Below are positions 41,245-49,747 of a stretch of DNA of 64,000 nucleotides, piece after piece; the stretch's first letter is position 1, and every line of letters begins with the position of its first letter. The position numbers were made by a program, and so were the translations under genes. A model generated the notes under the pieces. The model worked only from the letters and a program-made list of their open reading frames with translations. It was not told the DNA's origin and ran no database searches. This stretch comes from Chromatiaceae bacterium. GTDB taxonomy: Bacteria > Pseudomonadota > Gammaproteobacteria > Chromatiales > Chromatiaceae. The stretch spans positions 1,401,335 to 1,465,334 of the forward strand of contig JADKCI010000001.1 in the NCBI GenBank assembly GCA_016714645.1, read 5' to 3'.

Positions 41245-41994
41245 ATGCGCATTCTCATCAGTAACGACGATGGCTATCAGTCTCCAGGGCTCTTGATCCT
41301 GGCCCAGGCCCTTGCCCCCTATGGCACCGTGATCATTGTGGCCCCGGATCGGGACCGCAGTGGGGCCAGCAATTCCCTGACGCTGATCAACCCGCTGCGC
41401 GCCCATGAGTTGGGCAATGGCCACTACTATGTGGAGGGTACCCCGACCGATTGCGTCCATCTGGCCATCACCGGCCTCTTGGACGAGGAACCGGATCTGG
41501 TGGTCGCCGGCATCAACCACGGGCCCAATCTGGGTGATGACGTGCTCTATTCAGGAACGGTAGCGGCGGCTACCGAGGGGCGCTTTTTGGGGCTGCCGGC
41601 GATAGCCGTATCCATAGCCTCCCATGAGCCAAAGCACCTGGAGACGGCGGCCCGCGTCGCCGTGAATTTGGTGGCGAATCTGGATGCCGAGGTCCTGGGG
41701 TCCAAACTCATTCTCAATGTTAATGTGCCAGATCTGCCCTACGACCAGTTGGCTGGGCTGAGGGCTACTCGGCTTGGCCATCGTCACAAAGCCGAGCCCG
41801 CTACCCGCACCCAGGACCCGCGCGGTCGCACCATCTACTGGGTTGGTCCCGCGGGTCCCGAGGAGGATGCCGGTCCCGGCACGGACTTTCACGCCGTTCG
41901 CCATGGTTTCGTCTCGGTTACCCCCTTGCAGGTGGACCTGACGCGCCATGCCCTGCTCGATCCCTTGGCGGAGTGGCTGGAGGGGTGTGCTTGA
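41245..41994 (+). CDS. surE: 5'/3'-nucleotidase SurE
   Basis: 249 residues, standard length. Metal-dependent nucleoside monophosphate phosphatase linked to stationary-phase survival. RILISNDDGYQSPG provides the metal-binding Asp pair (residues 8-9); APDRDRSGASNSLT and GINHGPNLGDDVLYSGTVAAA are conserved. ATG 41245 begins at the conserved N-terminus; the frame upstream is not family-like. It is followed by pcm after ten bases. Confidence 0.96.
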   Translation: MRILISNDDGYQSPGLLILAQALAPYGTVIIVAPDRDRSGASNSLTLINPLRAHELGNGHYYVEGTPTDCVHLAITGLLDEEPDLVVAGINHGPNLGDDVLYSGTVAAATEGRFLGLPAIAVSIASHEPKHLETAARVAVNLVANLDAEVLGSKLILNVNVPDLPYDQLAGLRATRLGHRHKAEPATRTQDPRGRTIYWVGPAGPEEDAGPGTDFHAVRHGFVSVTPLQVDLTRHALLDPLAEWLEGCA

Positions 41995-42004
41995 GGTCGG
42001 GGAC

Positions 42005-42691
42005 ATGACTCATCCCCTTGCCGCCGTTCAGGGGTGCCTGGATGAACCCGGGGTTGGCATGACCTCGCCACGCACTCGGGAGCGGCTTCGCCTTCGCCTC
42101 GCGGCGGCGGGCATAGGCAATAAGGAAGTGCTGGCGATCATGGGCCGCCTACCGCGCCATCGCTTCGTCGACGAGGCCCTTGCCAGTCACGCCTATGAGG
42201 ATTCGGCCCTGCCCATCGGCCACGGCCAGACCCTGTCCCAGCCTTATATGGTGGCGCGCATGACCGAGGCCTTGCTGGAGCCGGGACGGCCCGAGTCGGT
42301 TCTCGAGATCGGCACCGGTTCGGGATTTCAGACGGCGGTGCTGGCGTCCCTGGCGCGACGCGTCTACAGCGTCGAGCGGGTCTCCGCGCTCCTTGAATCG
42401 GCCCGCAAACGGCTGCGGGACCTGCGGTTGCGCAATGTGCGTCTGCGCCACGGCGACGGCGGGTTGGGTTGGGCCGATTACGCGCCTTACGACGCTATCC
42501 TTGTCACCGCGGCCCCGGAGGGGATTCCTCGCGCCTTGGTTAATCAGCTCGCCATTGGGGGTTGCATGGTGCTGCCCATCGGCCATGGCAGCGAGCAAGT
42601 TCTGGTCAGAGTCATCCGTACGGAGCCGGGTTATCGCCATGAGATCCTGGAGCCTGTCACCTTCGTGCCGCTCCTGGGCGGCCTGGCCTGA
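42005..42691 (+). CDS. pcm: Protein-L-isoaspartate O-methyltransferase
   Basis: 228 residues. Repairs isoaspartyl damage in proteins by SAM-dependent methylation. LPIGHGQTLSQPYMVARMTE is the substrate-binding region and EIGTGSGFQTAVLA (about 100-113) the SAM site. ATG 42005 follows GAGG at about ten bases; ATG 42059 (TSPRTRERL) is an alternative. Forms the stationary-phase set surE-pcm-rpoS. Confidence 0.95.
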   Translation: MTHPLAAVQGCLDEPGVGMTSPRTRERLRLRLAAAGIGNKEVLAIMGRLPRHRFVDEALASHAYEDSALPIGHGQTLSQPYMVARMTEALLEPGRPESVLEIGTGSGFQTAVLASLARRVYSVERVSALLESARKRLRDLRLRNVRLRHGDGGLGWADYAPYDAILVTAAPEGIPRALVNQLAIGGCMVLPIGHGSEQVLVRVIRTEPGYRHEILEPVTFVPLLGGLA

Positions 42692-43166
42692 ATGGGCCCA
42701 TCACGCCGCTCCTTGGATTTCGCTCGCCTTTATCGCCTCAGTATGTCCCAAAAGATATTTTAGCCCGGTTCGAGCCCTCGGCGATGTCAGGGGCGGCCCC
42801 TATCCAGCGGGCTATGCCCCTACGCAGCATCAGGATATCTTTGGCGCAAACCCAACCGATACTCCCTTCACGACTACCGAGGTGGGCGAGGATGTCTACG
42901 CGGGCAGTGGACTCAAGCGATAAGGTGACTTTATCATTCCCTAGAACAACATGAATATTATAGGCCCAAGCGGGTTTAACCCCCGTTGTTGGTAGTGCGG
43001 GTAGGATAAGGATGGAGTCCGCACGATCGCCTGGCTGGGGCTGGGGCTGGGGCCAGGCCAGGAGGAACTTGACTGTGTAACTTCAAGATCCGGCGAGATG
43101 GTGGGGCTGTCGATCCCTTGACTTACCTGCCCGTGCGCGCAAGCCGCCCTAGAGGAGAGAGGACGC
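42692..43166 (+). other. pcm-rpoS intergenic region; nlpD expected here but absent
   Basis: 475 bases with no LysM or peptidase-like frame. Near 43030-43057 there is a short GGGGCT tandem flanked by CCTGGC/GCCAGG arms, which can form a hairpin in the rpoS leader. TTGACT occurs twice (around 43070 and 43119) without a good partner -10 box. rpoS is preceded by GAGGAGAGAGGAC. Confidence 0.6.
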
Positions 43167-44189
43167 ATGGCTTTTGCCGATAATCGAGAGGAATCGGATC
43201 GCGAGGAGGAACTTGATCCGGAATCGTTGGGCATGCCCGATGCCGATGGCGATGAGGAGAATGCCGGTGACATAACCCCGGTCTTTGCCGCCGATGAGAA
43301 TACGGACGAGGAAGCGGAAGGTTTTGCCCCCCGATCGCGGCCATTCGCACAGGAGTCCGATCTTGACGCGACCCGCATTTATCTTAATGAGATCGGGGCC
43401 TCCCGCTTACTGACAGCGGAGGAAGAGGTGTGTCTGGCCCGTCTGGCTCAGGCAGGTGATAATCTGGCCCGCCAGAATATGATCGTCAGTAACCTGCGGC
43501 TGGTGGTCAAGATCGCTCGCCGCTACCTCTATCGCGGTTTGCCCCTTCTGGATCTGATCGAGGAGGGTAACCTGGGTCTCATCCGCGCCGTGGAGAAGTT
43601 CGATCCCGAGCGGGGCTTTCGCTTTTCCACCTATGCCACCTGGTGGATCCGCCAGACCATCGAGCGGGCCATCATGAACCAGACCCGCACGGTGCGGTTG
43701 CCGATCCATGTGGTCAAGGAGATCAATGTTTATCTGCGGGCTGCGCGTCTTCTGGGCCAGCGGCTGGATCACGAACCCAGTGCCGAGGAGGTTGCGGAAC
43801 TCCTCGACAGGCCCATTGGCGAGGTCAAGCGCCTGCTAGGCCTCAACGAACACATCACCTCGGTTGATAGCCCCTTGGGCAAGGATGCCGACAAGCCCCT
43901 CGTGGATATCCTCCAGGATGAGGGCGCCGAGGACCCCGCTGACCGCATCCAGGATCGTGAAGTTCAGGTAAACCTCGATAGCTGGCTAACCAAGCTCACC
44001 AAGAAGCAGCGCGAGGTCCTCGAGCGGCGCTTTGGCATCCATGGCTACGAGAACAGCACGCTGGAAAAGGTCGCCGAGGAATTGGGCGTAACCCGGGAGC
44101 GGGTCCGTCAGATCCAGATGGATGCCCTACGTCGGCTACGTGATATTTTGGAGAAGGAGGGTTTCTCCCAGGAGGCTTTCTTCAAATGA
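43167..44189 (+). CDS. rpoS: RNA polymerase sigma factor RpoS
   Basis: 340 residues. Stationary-phase and general-stress sigma factor. An acidic N-terminal region (1-60) precedes region 1.2 (DATRIYLNEIG), region 2 (RRYLYRGLPLLDLIEEGNLG, FRFSTYATWWIRQTIERA), region 3 and region 4 (GVTRERVRQIQMDALRRLR). The RpoS signature LTAEEEVCLARLAQAGD is present. Context with surE and pcm supports RpoS over RpoD or RpoH. ATG 43167 has a strong GAGGAGAGAGG site. Confidence 0.96.
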   Translation: MAFADNREESDREEELDPESLGMPDADGDEENAGDITPVFAADENTDEEAEGFAPRSRPFAQESDLDATRIYLNEIGASRLLTAEEEVCLARLAQAGDNLARQNMIVSNLRLVVKIARRYLYRGLPLLDLIEEGNLGLIRAVEKFDPERGFRFSTYATWWIRQTIERAIMNQTRTVRLPIHVVKEINVYLRAARLLGQRLDHEPSAEEVAELLDRPIGEVKRLLGLNEHITSVDSPLGKDADKPLVDILQDEGAEDPADRIQDREVQVNLDSWLTKLTKKQREVLERRFGIHGYENSTLEKVAEELGVTRERVRQIQMDALRRLRDILEKEGFSQEAFFK

Positions 44190-44287
44190 GTTAGCCCAGC
44201 CTTGCCGGCCCGTCTCCGCTAGGCTTTTCCCTGCCCCAGGATCATCCAAGGTCCTTCTCCCCTTCTTCTTCGCCACGCCGCTCTGAC

Positions 44288-44301
44288 CTGACCTAGATCA
44301 A
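44288..44301 (+). promoter_or_regulatory. FNR/Anr-type box upstream of ccoN
   Basis: CTGAC-CTAG-ATCAA matches the consensus TTGAT-N4-ATCAA in eight of ten arm positions, with a perfect right half. Its centre is about 91.5 bases upstream of the start site expected from the promoter at 44351, a helically phased class I position. FNR-type control is known for cco genes. Confidence 0.6.
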
Positions 44302-44350
44302 CGAAAAGCGAGTGATCTGCCTCAGGCCGGGGTCAGCCGCCCTCCCGACC

Positions 44351-44379
44351 TTGACTTTCAAAGGCTCTTACTTTGTTAT
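44351..44379 (+). promoter_or_regulatory. Probable promoter of the ccoNOQP operon
   Basis: TTGACT (44351-44356), 17-base spacer, TGTTAT (44374-44379), 95 bases upstream of ccoN. Confidence 0.6.
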
Positions 44380-44474
44380 TGCCTAGGTTATGCCAAGGAC
44401 CAAAGGCGTGGCGATCAGTGCGGCAGGGAATTGGCATATCTACATTGTTTATGCAGTCATTTCGGGGAGGTTTT

Positions 44475-45908
44475 ATGGAAACTGGACTCGAACAGAAGTA
44501 CAACTTTGACGTTGTACGATGGTTCACAGTGATGGCGGTCATCTACCTGGTGGTAGGGGCAGCTGTTGGCGTTTACATCGCGTCGGAATTGGCTTGGCCA
44601 TTCCTGAATTTCGATATTCCTTATCTGACCTTCGGACGCCTGCGTCCGGTCCACACCAACGCGGTGATCTTCGCCTTCGGTGGCTGCGCCCTCATGGCCA
44701 CTGCCTTCTACACGGTCCAGCGCACTAGTGGCGTGCGCCTCTGGAGTGACAAGCTGGCCTGGTTCGTCTTCTGGGGCTGGAATCTCATCATCGTCTCCGC
44801 CGTCATCACTCTGCCCCTGGGCATCACCCAGTCCAAGGAGTACGCCGAGCTGGAGTGGCCCATCGACATCCTCATTGCCGTGGTCTGGCTGGCCTTCTCC
44901 TTCAACTTCATTATGACCCTGGCCATCCGCAAAACCTCGCACATCTATGTGTCGAACTGGTTCTTCCTGGGCATGATGGTGATGATCACCTACCTGCACG
45001 TGGTCAATAGCCTGTCCATCCCGGTGGGTATCTTCAAGTCCTATTCCGTTTTCTCCGGCACCCAGGATGCCATGATCCAGTGGTGGTGGGGTCACAACGC
45101 CGTGGGCTTCTACCTGACCGCCGGCTTCCTGGGCATGATGTACTACTTCGTGCCCAAGCAGGCTAATCGTCCCGTCTATTCCTATCGCCTTTCCGTCATC
45201 CACTTCTGGGCCCTGATGTTCGGCTATGTCTGGCTGGGTGCCCATCACCTTCAGTACACCGCCCTCCCGGACTGGACCGGTTCCCTCGGCGCCGCCGTCT
45301 CCATCGCCATGATCATCCCCTCCTGGGGCGGCGCGGTGAACGGCATGATGACCCTCTCCGGTGCCTGGGATAAGCTGCGTACCGACTATGTGCTGCGCTT
45401 CCTGATCGTCGCCCTGGCCTTCTACGCCATGTCCACCTTCGAAGGTCCGGTCATGTCCCTGAAGACGGTCAATGCCCTGTCCCATTACACCGACTGGACA
45501 GTCGGCCACGTGCATTCCGGTGCCCTTGGCTGGGTGGCTGGCGTTGCCATCGGCTCCATCTACCACCTCATGACCCGCCTCTGGCACACCGAGATGTTCT
45601 CCGAGAAGCTGGTGAACTTCCACTTCTGGGCCCTGACCATCGGGACCGTGGTCTATATCGTCGCCATGTGGGTGTCGGGCATCATGCAGGGTTTGATGTG
45701 GCGTGCCTTTGATGAATACGGTGCTTTGGCCTACACCTTTGTTGAGACTGTGGATGCCATGCACCCCTACTACGCCATGCGTGCGGTCGGTGGCGGTATC
45801 TTCCTCATCGGCGCCATCGTCATGCTCTTCAACGTGCTGATGACCGTTCGCAAGTCCGCCACCAGCGGTAGCTTGCAGAAGGCCCGTCTCGCGACAGTTA
45901 CCGCCTGA
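44475..45908 (+). CDS. ccoN: cbb3-type cytochrome c oxidase subunit I
   Basis: 477 residues, about twelve membrane helices. Catalytic subunit of the high-affinity oxidase, carrying heme b and the heme b3-CuB centre. Conserved pieces include RPVHTNAVIFAFGGCALMAT with a heme ligand His, WWWGHNAVGFYLTAGFLGMMYY with a CuB ligand His, and SHYTDWTVGHVHSGALGWV. ATG 44475 directly follows GGGGAGG; the frame upstream is not conserved. First gene of the cbb3 operon. Confidence 0.97.
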   Translation: METGLEQKYNFDVVRWFTVMAVIYLVVGAAVGVYIASELAWPFLNFDIPYLTFGRLRPVHTNAVIFAFGGCALMATAFYTVQRTSGVRLWSDKLAWFVFWGWNLIIVSAVITLPLGITQSKEYAELEWPIDILIAVVWLAFSFNFIMTLAIRKTSHIYVSNWFFLGMMVMITYLHVVNSLSIPVGIFKSYSVFSGTQDAMIQWWWGHNAVGFYLTAGFLGMMYYFVPKQANRPVYSYRLSVIHFWALMFGYVWLGAHHLQYTALPDWTGSLGAAVSIAMIIPSWGGAVNGMMTLSGAWDKLRTDYVLRFLIVALAFYAMSTFEGPVMSLKTVNALSHYTDWTVGHVHSGALGWVAGVAIGSIYHLMTRLWHTEMFSEKLVNFHFWALTIGTVVYIVAMWVSGIMQGLMWRAFDEYGALAYTFVETVDAMHPYYAMRAVGGGIFLIGAIVMLFNVLMTVRKSATSGSLQKARLATVTA

Positions 45909-45926
45909 TCACCCGAGGTAAGACAC

Positions 45927-46667
45927 ATGGCTGAAAACACACCACCCAAGGGCCTTCAGGACCGCCTGGAGCGGAATATCTGGGCCCTGCTCATCGTTGT
46001 CGCGCTCGTCCTCTCCGTGGGCGGTCTGGTCGAGATTGTCCCGCTCTTCTATCTGAAGAACACGATGGAGTACAACCGCTATCCCGAGATCGTCTGGAGC
46101 AAGGTTGGCCAGGAGGCCATCATTGCCGCCGATGCTGGCGTTCTGAAGGCGAACTGGAAACCCGGCGATGGCATGCGTCCCTACACCGCTCTGGAACTGG
46201 CGGGCCGCGATATCTATCAACGCGAGGGTTGCTACACCTGCCACTCCCAGATGATTCGTCCCTTCCGTGACGAGAAGGAACGTTATGGCCATTACTCTCT
46301 GGCCTCCGAGTCCATGTTCGACCATCCCTTCCAGTGGGGCTCCAAGCGTACCGGGCCTGACTTGGCCCGGGTTGGCGGCAAGTACTCGGACGACTGGCAG
46401 CGGTCCCATCTACGCAGACCCCAGGCGCTCGTTCCGGAATCCGTCATGCCGGCTTATCCCTGGTTGGATAAGGCCTCTCCGGATGCCGTCAATATCCAGA
46501 CCCATATGGGCGGGCTGCGCACCATCGGTGTTCCCTATACCGATGCCGACATAGCGGCGGCCCCGGCCCTGCTCCAGGGTAAGACCGAAATGGACGCCGT
46601 GGTGGCCTACCTTCAGGTGCTGGGTACCATGGTGAAGCTTGACGAGGGCAAGGTCTATCGTGACTAG
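45927..46667 (+). CDS. ccoO: cbb3-type cytochrome c oxidase subunit II (monoheme)
   Basis: 246 residues. One N-terminal membrane helix (about 18-40), then a periplasmic cytochrome c domain with the single heme site CYTCH, and Met ligand candidates near PESVMPAYPW. It passes electrons to CcoN. ATG 45927 lies 18 bases after ccoN; the stop overlaps the GTG of ccoQ. Confidence 0.97.
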   Translation: MAENTPPKGLQDRLERNIWALLIVVALVLSVGGLVEIVPLFYLKNTMEYNRYPEIVWSKVGQEAIIAADAGVLKANWKPGDGMRPYTALELAGRDIYQREGCYTCHSQMIRPFRDEKERYGHYSLASESMFDHPFQWGSKRTGPDLARVGGKYSDDWQRSHLRRPQALVPESVMPAYPWLDKASPDAVNIQTHMGGLRTIGVPYTDADIAAAPALLQGKTEMDAVVAYLQVLGTMVKLDEGKVYRD

Positions 46668-46875
46668 TCTGAGCGAGTATTTCCATACCGATTGGGCGGC
46701 GATGACCACCAACGACTGGATCGGTACGATACTGACGGTGGTCACCTTCGTTGCCATGGTGGTGGCTTACTTCCAGGTTTTTCGTCCCAAGAACAAGGAT
46801 AAGCTCGAGGCTAAACGCTTCATCCTGTTCGAAGAGGACAATAAAGAGAGCGGAGAAAAAAATGGCGGGACCTAA
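46660..46875 (+). CDS. ccoQ: cbb3-type oxidase small subunit CcoQ
   Basis: 71 residues from GTG 46660, which overlaps the last codons of ccoO; ATG 46702 would give 57 residues. One membrane helix (IGTILTVVTFVAMVVAYFQVF) is followed by a charged tail (RPKNKDKLEAKRF). CcoQ stabilises the complex, especially under oxygen. The C-terminus overlaps ccoP by 14 bases. Confidence 0.88.
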   Translation: MTSLSEYFHTDWAAMTTNDWIGTILTVVTFVAMVVAYFQVFRPKNKDKLEAKRFILFEEDNKESGEKNGGT

Positions 46876-47767
46876 TCCCTTTCCCGGTGAAAACAATACC
46901 GGTCATTTCTGGGACGACAACCTGAGGGAACTGAACAATCCCCCCCCGAGTTGGTGGATGATTGGCTTCTGGGCATCCATTGCCTGGGTGGTAGGCTATT
47001 TCATCCTCTACCCTTCGTGGCCCATGCCTTATCAACCTCCAGATAGTGAAGGCTTCACCAAGGGGGTCATGGGCTGGACCCAGATCAAGGAGTACGAGGA
47101 GGGCGTCCAGCAACTCCAGGAGATGCGTGCCCAGTATGAGGAAAAAATCGCCGCGATGACGGCCGATCAGATCCTGGCGGATCCTGGTATGAAGCAGTAC
47201 ACCCTGGCCTCGGCCAAGGTGCTGTTTGGTGATAATTGCTCCGCTTGTCACGGCAGTGGTGGTCAAGGCAATCCCGGCTACCCGGTCCTGGTCGACGACG
47301 ACTGGCTTTATGGCGGCTCCCTGGCTAAGCTCCAGGAGTCCATAGCCTACGGTCGCAAGGGCGCCATGACGGCACACAAGGATATCCTGTCACCAGCCGA
47401 GGTCGATGCCCTGGCACAGTTCGTGGTTGACCTCAGTGAAGGTAAGGCCACGGATCAGGGATGGGCCTTGTTTAATGAAAAGGGCTGTACCGCCTGTCAT
47501 GGTCCGAAAGCGAATGGCGTCCTGGCGGAATTGCCTGGGGGCGAGATCGTATCCGTTGGCGCCGCCAACCTGACCGATGGCATTTGGCGCTTCGAGCCAG
47601 GTGGCTTTGAAAGCGCTAAGCACAGCATTCTTTATGGCGTTAATCAGGATGGTGTGGTGGGTACTCGCGAGGGGGTCATGCCTGCCTTCGCGGATACGGG
47701 CAAGTTGAACCCCCTGCAGATTAAAAAGCTGGTGGTTTATGTCCATGAGTTGGGTGGCGGCAACTAG
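46862..47767 (+). CDS. ccoP: cbb3-type cytochrome c oxidase subunit III (diheme)
   Basis: 301 residues. N-terminal membrane helix (about 33-52; WWMIGFWASIAWVVGYFILYP region), then two cytochrome c domains with heme sites CSACH and CTACH. First electron entry point of the oxidase. ATG 46862 overlaps ccoQ. Length and order N-O-Q-P are standard. Confidence 0.97.
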   Translation: MAGPNPFPGENNTGHFWDDNLRELNNPPPSWWMIGFWASIAWVVGYFILYPSWPMPYQPPDSEGFTKGVMGWTQIKEYEEGVQQLQEMRAQYEEKIAAMTADQILADPGMKQYTLASAKVLFGDNCSACHGSGGQGNPGYPVLVDDDWLYGGSLAKLQESIAYGRKGAMTAHKDILSPAEVDALAQFVVDLSEGKATDQGWALFNEKGCTACHGPKANGVLAELPGGEIVSVGAANLTDGIWRFEPGGFESAKHSILYGVNQDGVVGTREGVMPAFADTGKLNPLQIKKLVVYVHELGGGN

Positions 47768-47835
47768 TCGGGGCCAGGGAAGAGGGGCGGTCATCGCGCC
47801 CCCGTCGCCAACCTATCCAAACGGAGGAACGCATC

Positions 47836-48000
47836 GTGAGTTTTTTCAGCAATATGATGAATTGGGACCCCGTCATGTGGATGTCCATCCTGATGGTGAT
47901 CATCGCCATCGTCATCATTGTTTACCTGGGTTTTAAGGTAAAGGCCTTGATGGATAAGGATGCGGAGGCGCACCAGAAGGAGGGACACAGGAGGAGTTAG
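47836..48000 (+). CDS. Small membrane protein after ccoP, function unknown
   Basis: 54 residues from GTG 47836, eight bases after a strong GGAGG. The chain has a short N-terminal part (SFFSNMMNWDPVMWM), one helix rich in Ile and Val (about residues 17-34) and a charged, His/Lys-rich tail. It resembles the small DUF3149-like membrane proteins found in proteobacteria near cco genes, but that match is from memory only. Position between ccoP and the operon terminator suggests a role in the oxidase complex or its assembly. Confidence 0.75.
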   Translation: MSFFSNMMNWDPVMWMSILMVIIAIVIIVYLGFKVKALMDKDAEAHQKEGHRRS

Positions 48001-48029
48001 CGAATCCTGTGCTCCAATGGGGTGGGTGA

Positions 48030-48062
48030 AAGGGGGGGCATGTGTCCCCCCTTATGTTTTTA
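48030..48062 (+). terminator. Intrinsic terminator of the ccoNOQP operon
   Basis: AAGGGGGG (48030-48037) pairs with CCCCCCTT (48046-48053) around an eight-base loop, followed by ATGTTTTTA. Confidence 0.8.
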
Positions 48063-48137
48063 CGGCCCTGGACAATCCTGGGTACGCAAGCCTTGCAAGG
48101 TCCCTTGAGAGTCCAAATGCAGGGTAAAATGGTGGGA

Positions 48138-48156
48138 TATAATTGCGTTTGCGCAA
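48138..48156 (+). promoter_or_regulatory. ccoG promoter -10 box overlapping an inverted-repeat operator-like site
   Basis: TATAAT (48138-48143) is followed, sharing its last T, by TTGCG-TTTG-CGCAA (48143-48156). That is a perfect five-base inverted repeat with a four-base centre, the spacing of CRP/FNR-family sites. No good -35 box is seen. It lies 116 bases upstream of ccoG. Confidence 0.5.
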
Positions 48157-48271
48157 TGCCGAAATAGTCATTTTCATCTAGATTTTCAGCATTCGCATCA
48201 GGTAAGACCGGCCCGTCCGCCCGACACCCGGCGACCCTGCCTGCTATGGCATCACCTTGGGAGAGGGTTCA

Positions 48272-49702
48272 GTGAGCAACGAAACAGTCGATAAAGTCGC
48301 GGCGGCGGATGATCTCTACGCCGAGGCCGCCCAGTGGCACATCAACACGGGTGGCGAGACCATTCACGCCAAGCGCATGCCTGGCAAGTGGCGCACCATC
48401 AAGTGGATTTCCGCGGCTGTCTGGATCCTGTTTTTCGTTGGCCCCTACCTGCGCTGGAATGGCCAGCAGGCTATCCTCTGGGATATCCCCGCTCGTCAGT
48501 ACCACATCTTTGGCGCGACCATCCTGCCCCAGGATTTCTGGATGCTGTCGCTGTTGCTCTTGTTTTTCGCCATCCTCCTGGCCGTGGTAACGGCCTTGGC
48601 GGGACGGGTCTGGTGTGGCTATTTTTGCTTCCAAACGGTCTGGACCGACGTCTTCACCTGGATCGAGGAGAAGCTGGAGGGCCAGCCGGCCGCCCGCCGC
48701 AAGCTCGACAAGGCCTCCATGGACTTCATAAAGTTCCGGATCAAGGTGACCAAGCATCTCGTCTGGCTCCTGATCGGCTTTGCCACTGGCTTCGCCTTTG
48801 TGAGTTGGTTCGTCGATGCCCCAAGCCTCTGGGTGGAATTCTTCACCGGCCAGTCCGGGACGGTAGCCTATGTCACGGTGGCTCTCTTTACCGTGGGTAC
48901 CTATGGCCTGGCGGGCTGGCTGCGCGAACAGGTCTGTTTCTGGCTCTGCCCCTATGCCCGCATCCAGGGCGTCATGCTGGACCGCACCACCATACTCCCG
49001 ACTTATGACTTCCATCGCGGCGAGCCGCGCGGCCGGGTCAAGAAGGGCCAGAAGGAAGAGGACCGCACGACGGGTGATTGCGTGGATTGCAACCAATGCG
49101 TGGCTGTTTGTCCTACGGGCGTCGATATTCGCGAGGGGCAGCAGGAAGGCTGCATCACCTGTGCCCTCTGTCTGGATGCTTGCGATGCCGTCATGGTCAA
49201 GGTCGGTCGGCCTCAAGGGCTGATCCGCTATGCCTCCCTCGACGAACTGGAGGGTAAGCCGGTCAAGCCCATGCTGGCCAGACCGCGTGTCTGGGTCTAT
49301 GCCGCCATCCTGCTGGCCGCCATATCGGGCATTCTGTATGGATTGACCTCGCTAGCCCCGATTGAGCTCAAAGTGCTGCATGAACGAGCCCCCCTCTTCG
49401 CTACCTTATCCGATGGCTCGATTCAGAATAAGTACACCCTCAAAATTCTGAATAAGGACAACTCGGACCTCGAGGTCAAAATCAGTGCCACGGGGCCGGA
49501 GAAGATGACCCTCATGGGTGTTGATGACCTCCTGCTGGCTAAGCATGGCGCTGTGATGCCCGCCGTGATCTACGTTAAGGTGCCCCGTAAGCACTTGAAG
49601 GCCGAGCGGGAGGACATCACCTTCCGCATCGAGGCTACCCGCCCGGACGGCCAGGTAATCTCCGCCGAACGGCAGAGCACTTTCTTTGGCCCCAAGCGCT
49701 AA
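48272..49702 (+). CDS. ccoG: Cytochrome oxidase accessory protein CcoG (FixG)
   Basis: 476 residues. Membrane iron-sulfur protein that reduces Cu(II) for cbb3 assembly. About five membrane helices in the first 340 residues, including GRVWCGYFCFQTVW and CFWLCPYARIQGVM, then a ferredoxin part with CVDCNQCVAVCPTGVDI and CITCALCLDACD. An Ig-like C-terminal domain follows (about 370-476). The start is GTG 48272 after GAGAGGG; a TTG at 48257 also lies in frame. Confidence 0.95.
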   Translation: MSNETVDKVAAADDLYAEAAQWHINTGGETIHAKRMPGKWRTIKWISAAVWILFFVGPYLRWNGQQAILWDIPARQYHIFGATILPQDFWMLSLLLLFFAILLAVVTALAGRVWCGYFCFQTVWTDVFTWIEEKLEGQPAARRKLDKASMDFIKFRIKVTKHLVWLLIGFATGFAFVSWFVDAPSLWVEFFTGQSGTVAYVTVALFTVGTYGLAGWLREQVCFWLCPYARIQGVMLDRTTILPTYDFHRGEPRGRVKKGQKEEDRTTGDCVDCNQCVAVCPTGVDIREGQQEGCITCALCLDACDAVMVKVGRPQGLIRYASLDELEGKPVKPMLARPRVWVYAAILLAAISGILYGLTSLAPIELKVLHERAPLFATLSDGSIQNKYTLKILNKDNSDLEVKISATGPEKMTLMGVDDLLLAKHGAVMPAVIYVKVPRKHLKAEREDITFRIEATRPDGQVISAERQSTFFGPKR

Positions 49703-49747
49703 GCCGGTTTCAGGTCCACTACGTTTTCTTTGAGGAGATCAGCCGCG

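Noticed and set aside
42393..42923. Frame ending SGLKR in the pcm-rpoS gap, considered as an nlpD remnant
   Set aside because: Its first half overlaps pcm in another frame, and the tail has no LysM or peptidase resemblance.
43030..43057. GGGGCT tandem, considered as a CRISPR or VNTR locus
   Set aside because: Only about three hexamer copies, without spacers; too small to be more than a local repeat.
44457..45764. 435-codon open frame opposite ccoN
   Set aside because: Composition is His/Gly/Asp-rich, as expected from reading conserved membrane codons backwards; ccoN is certain.
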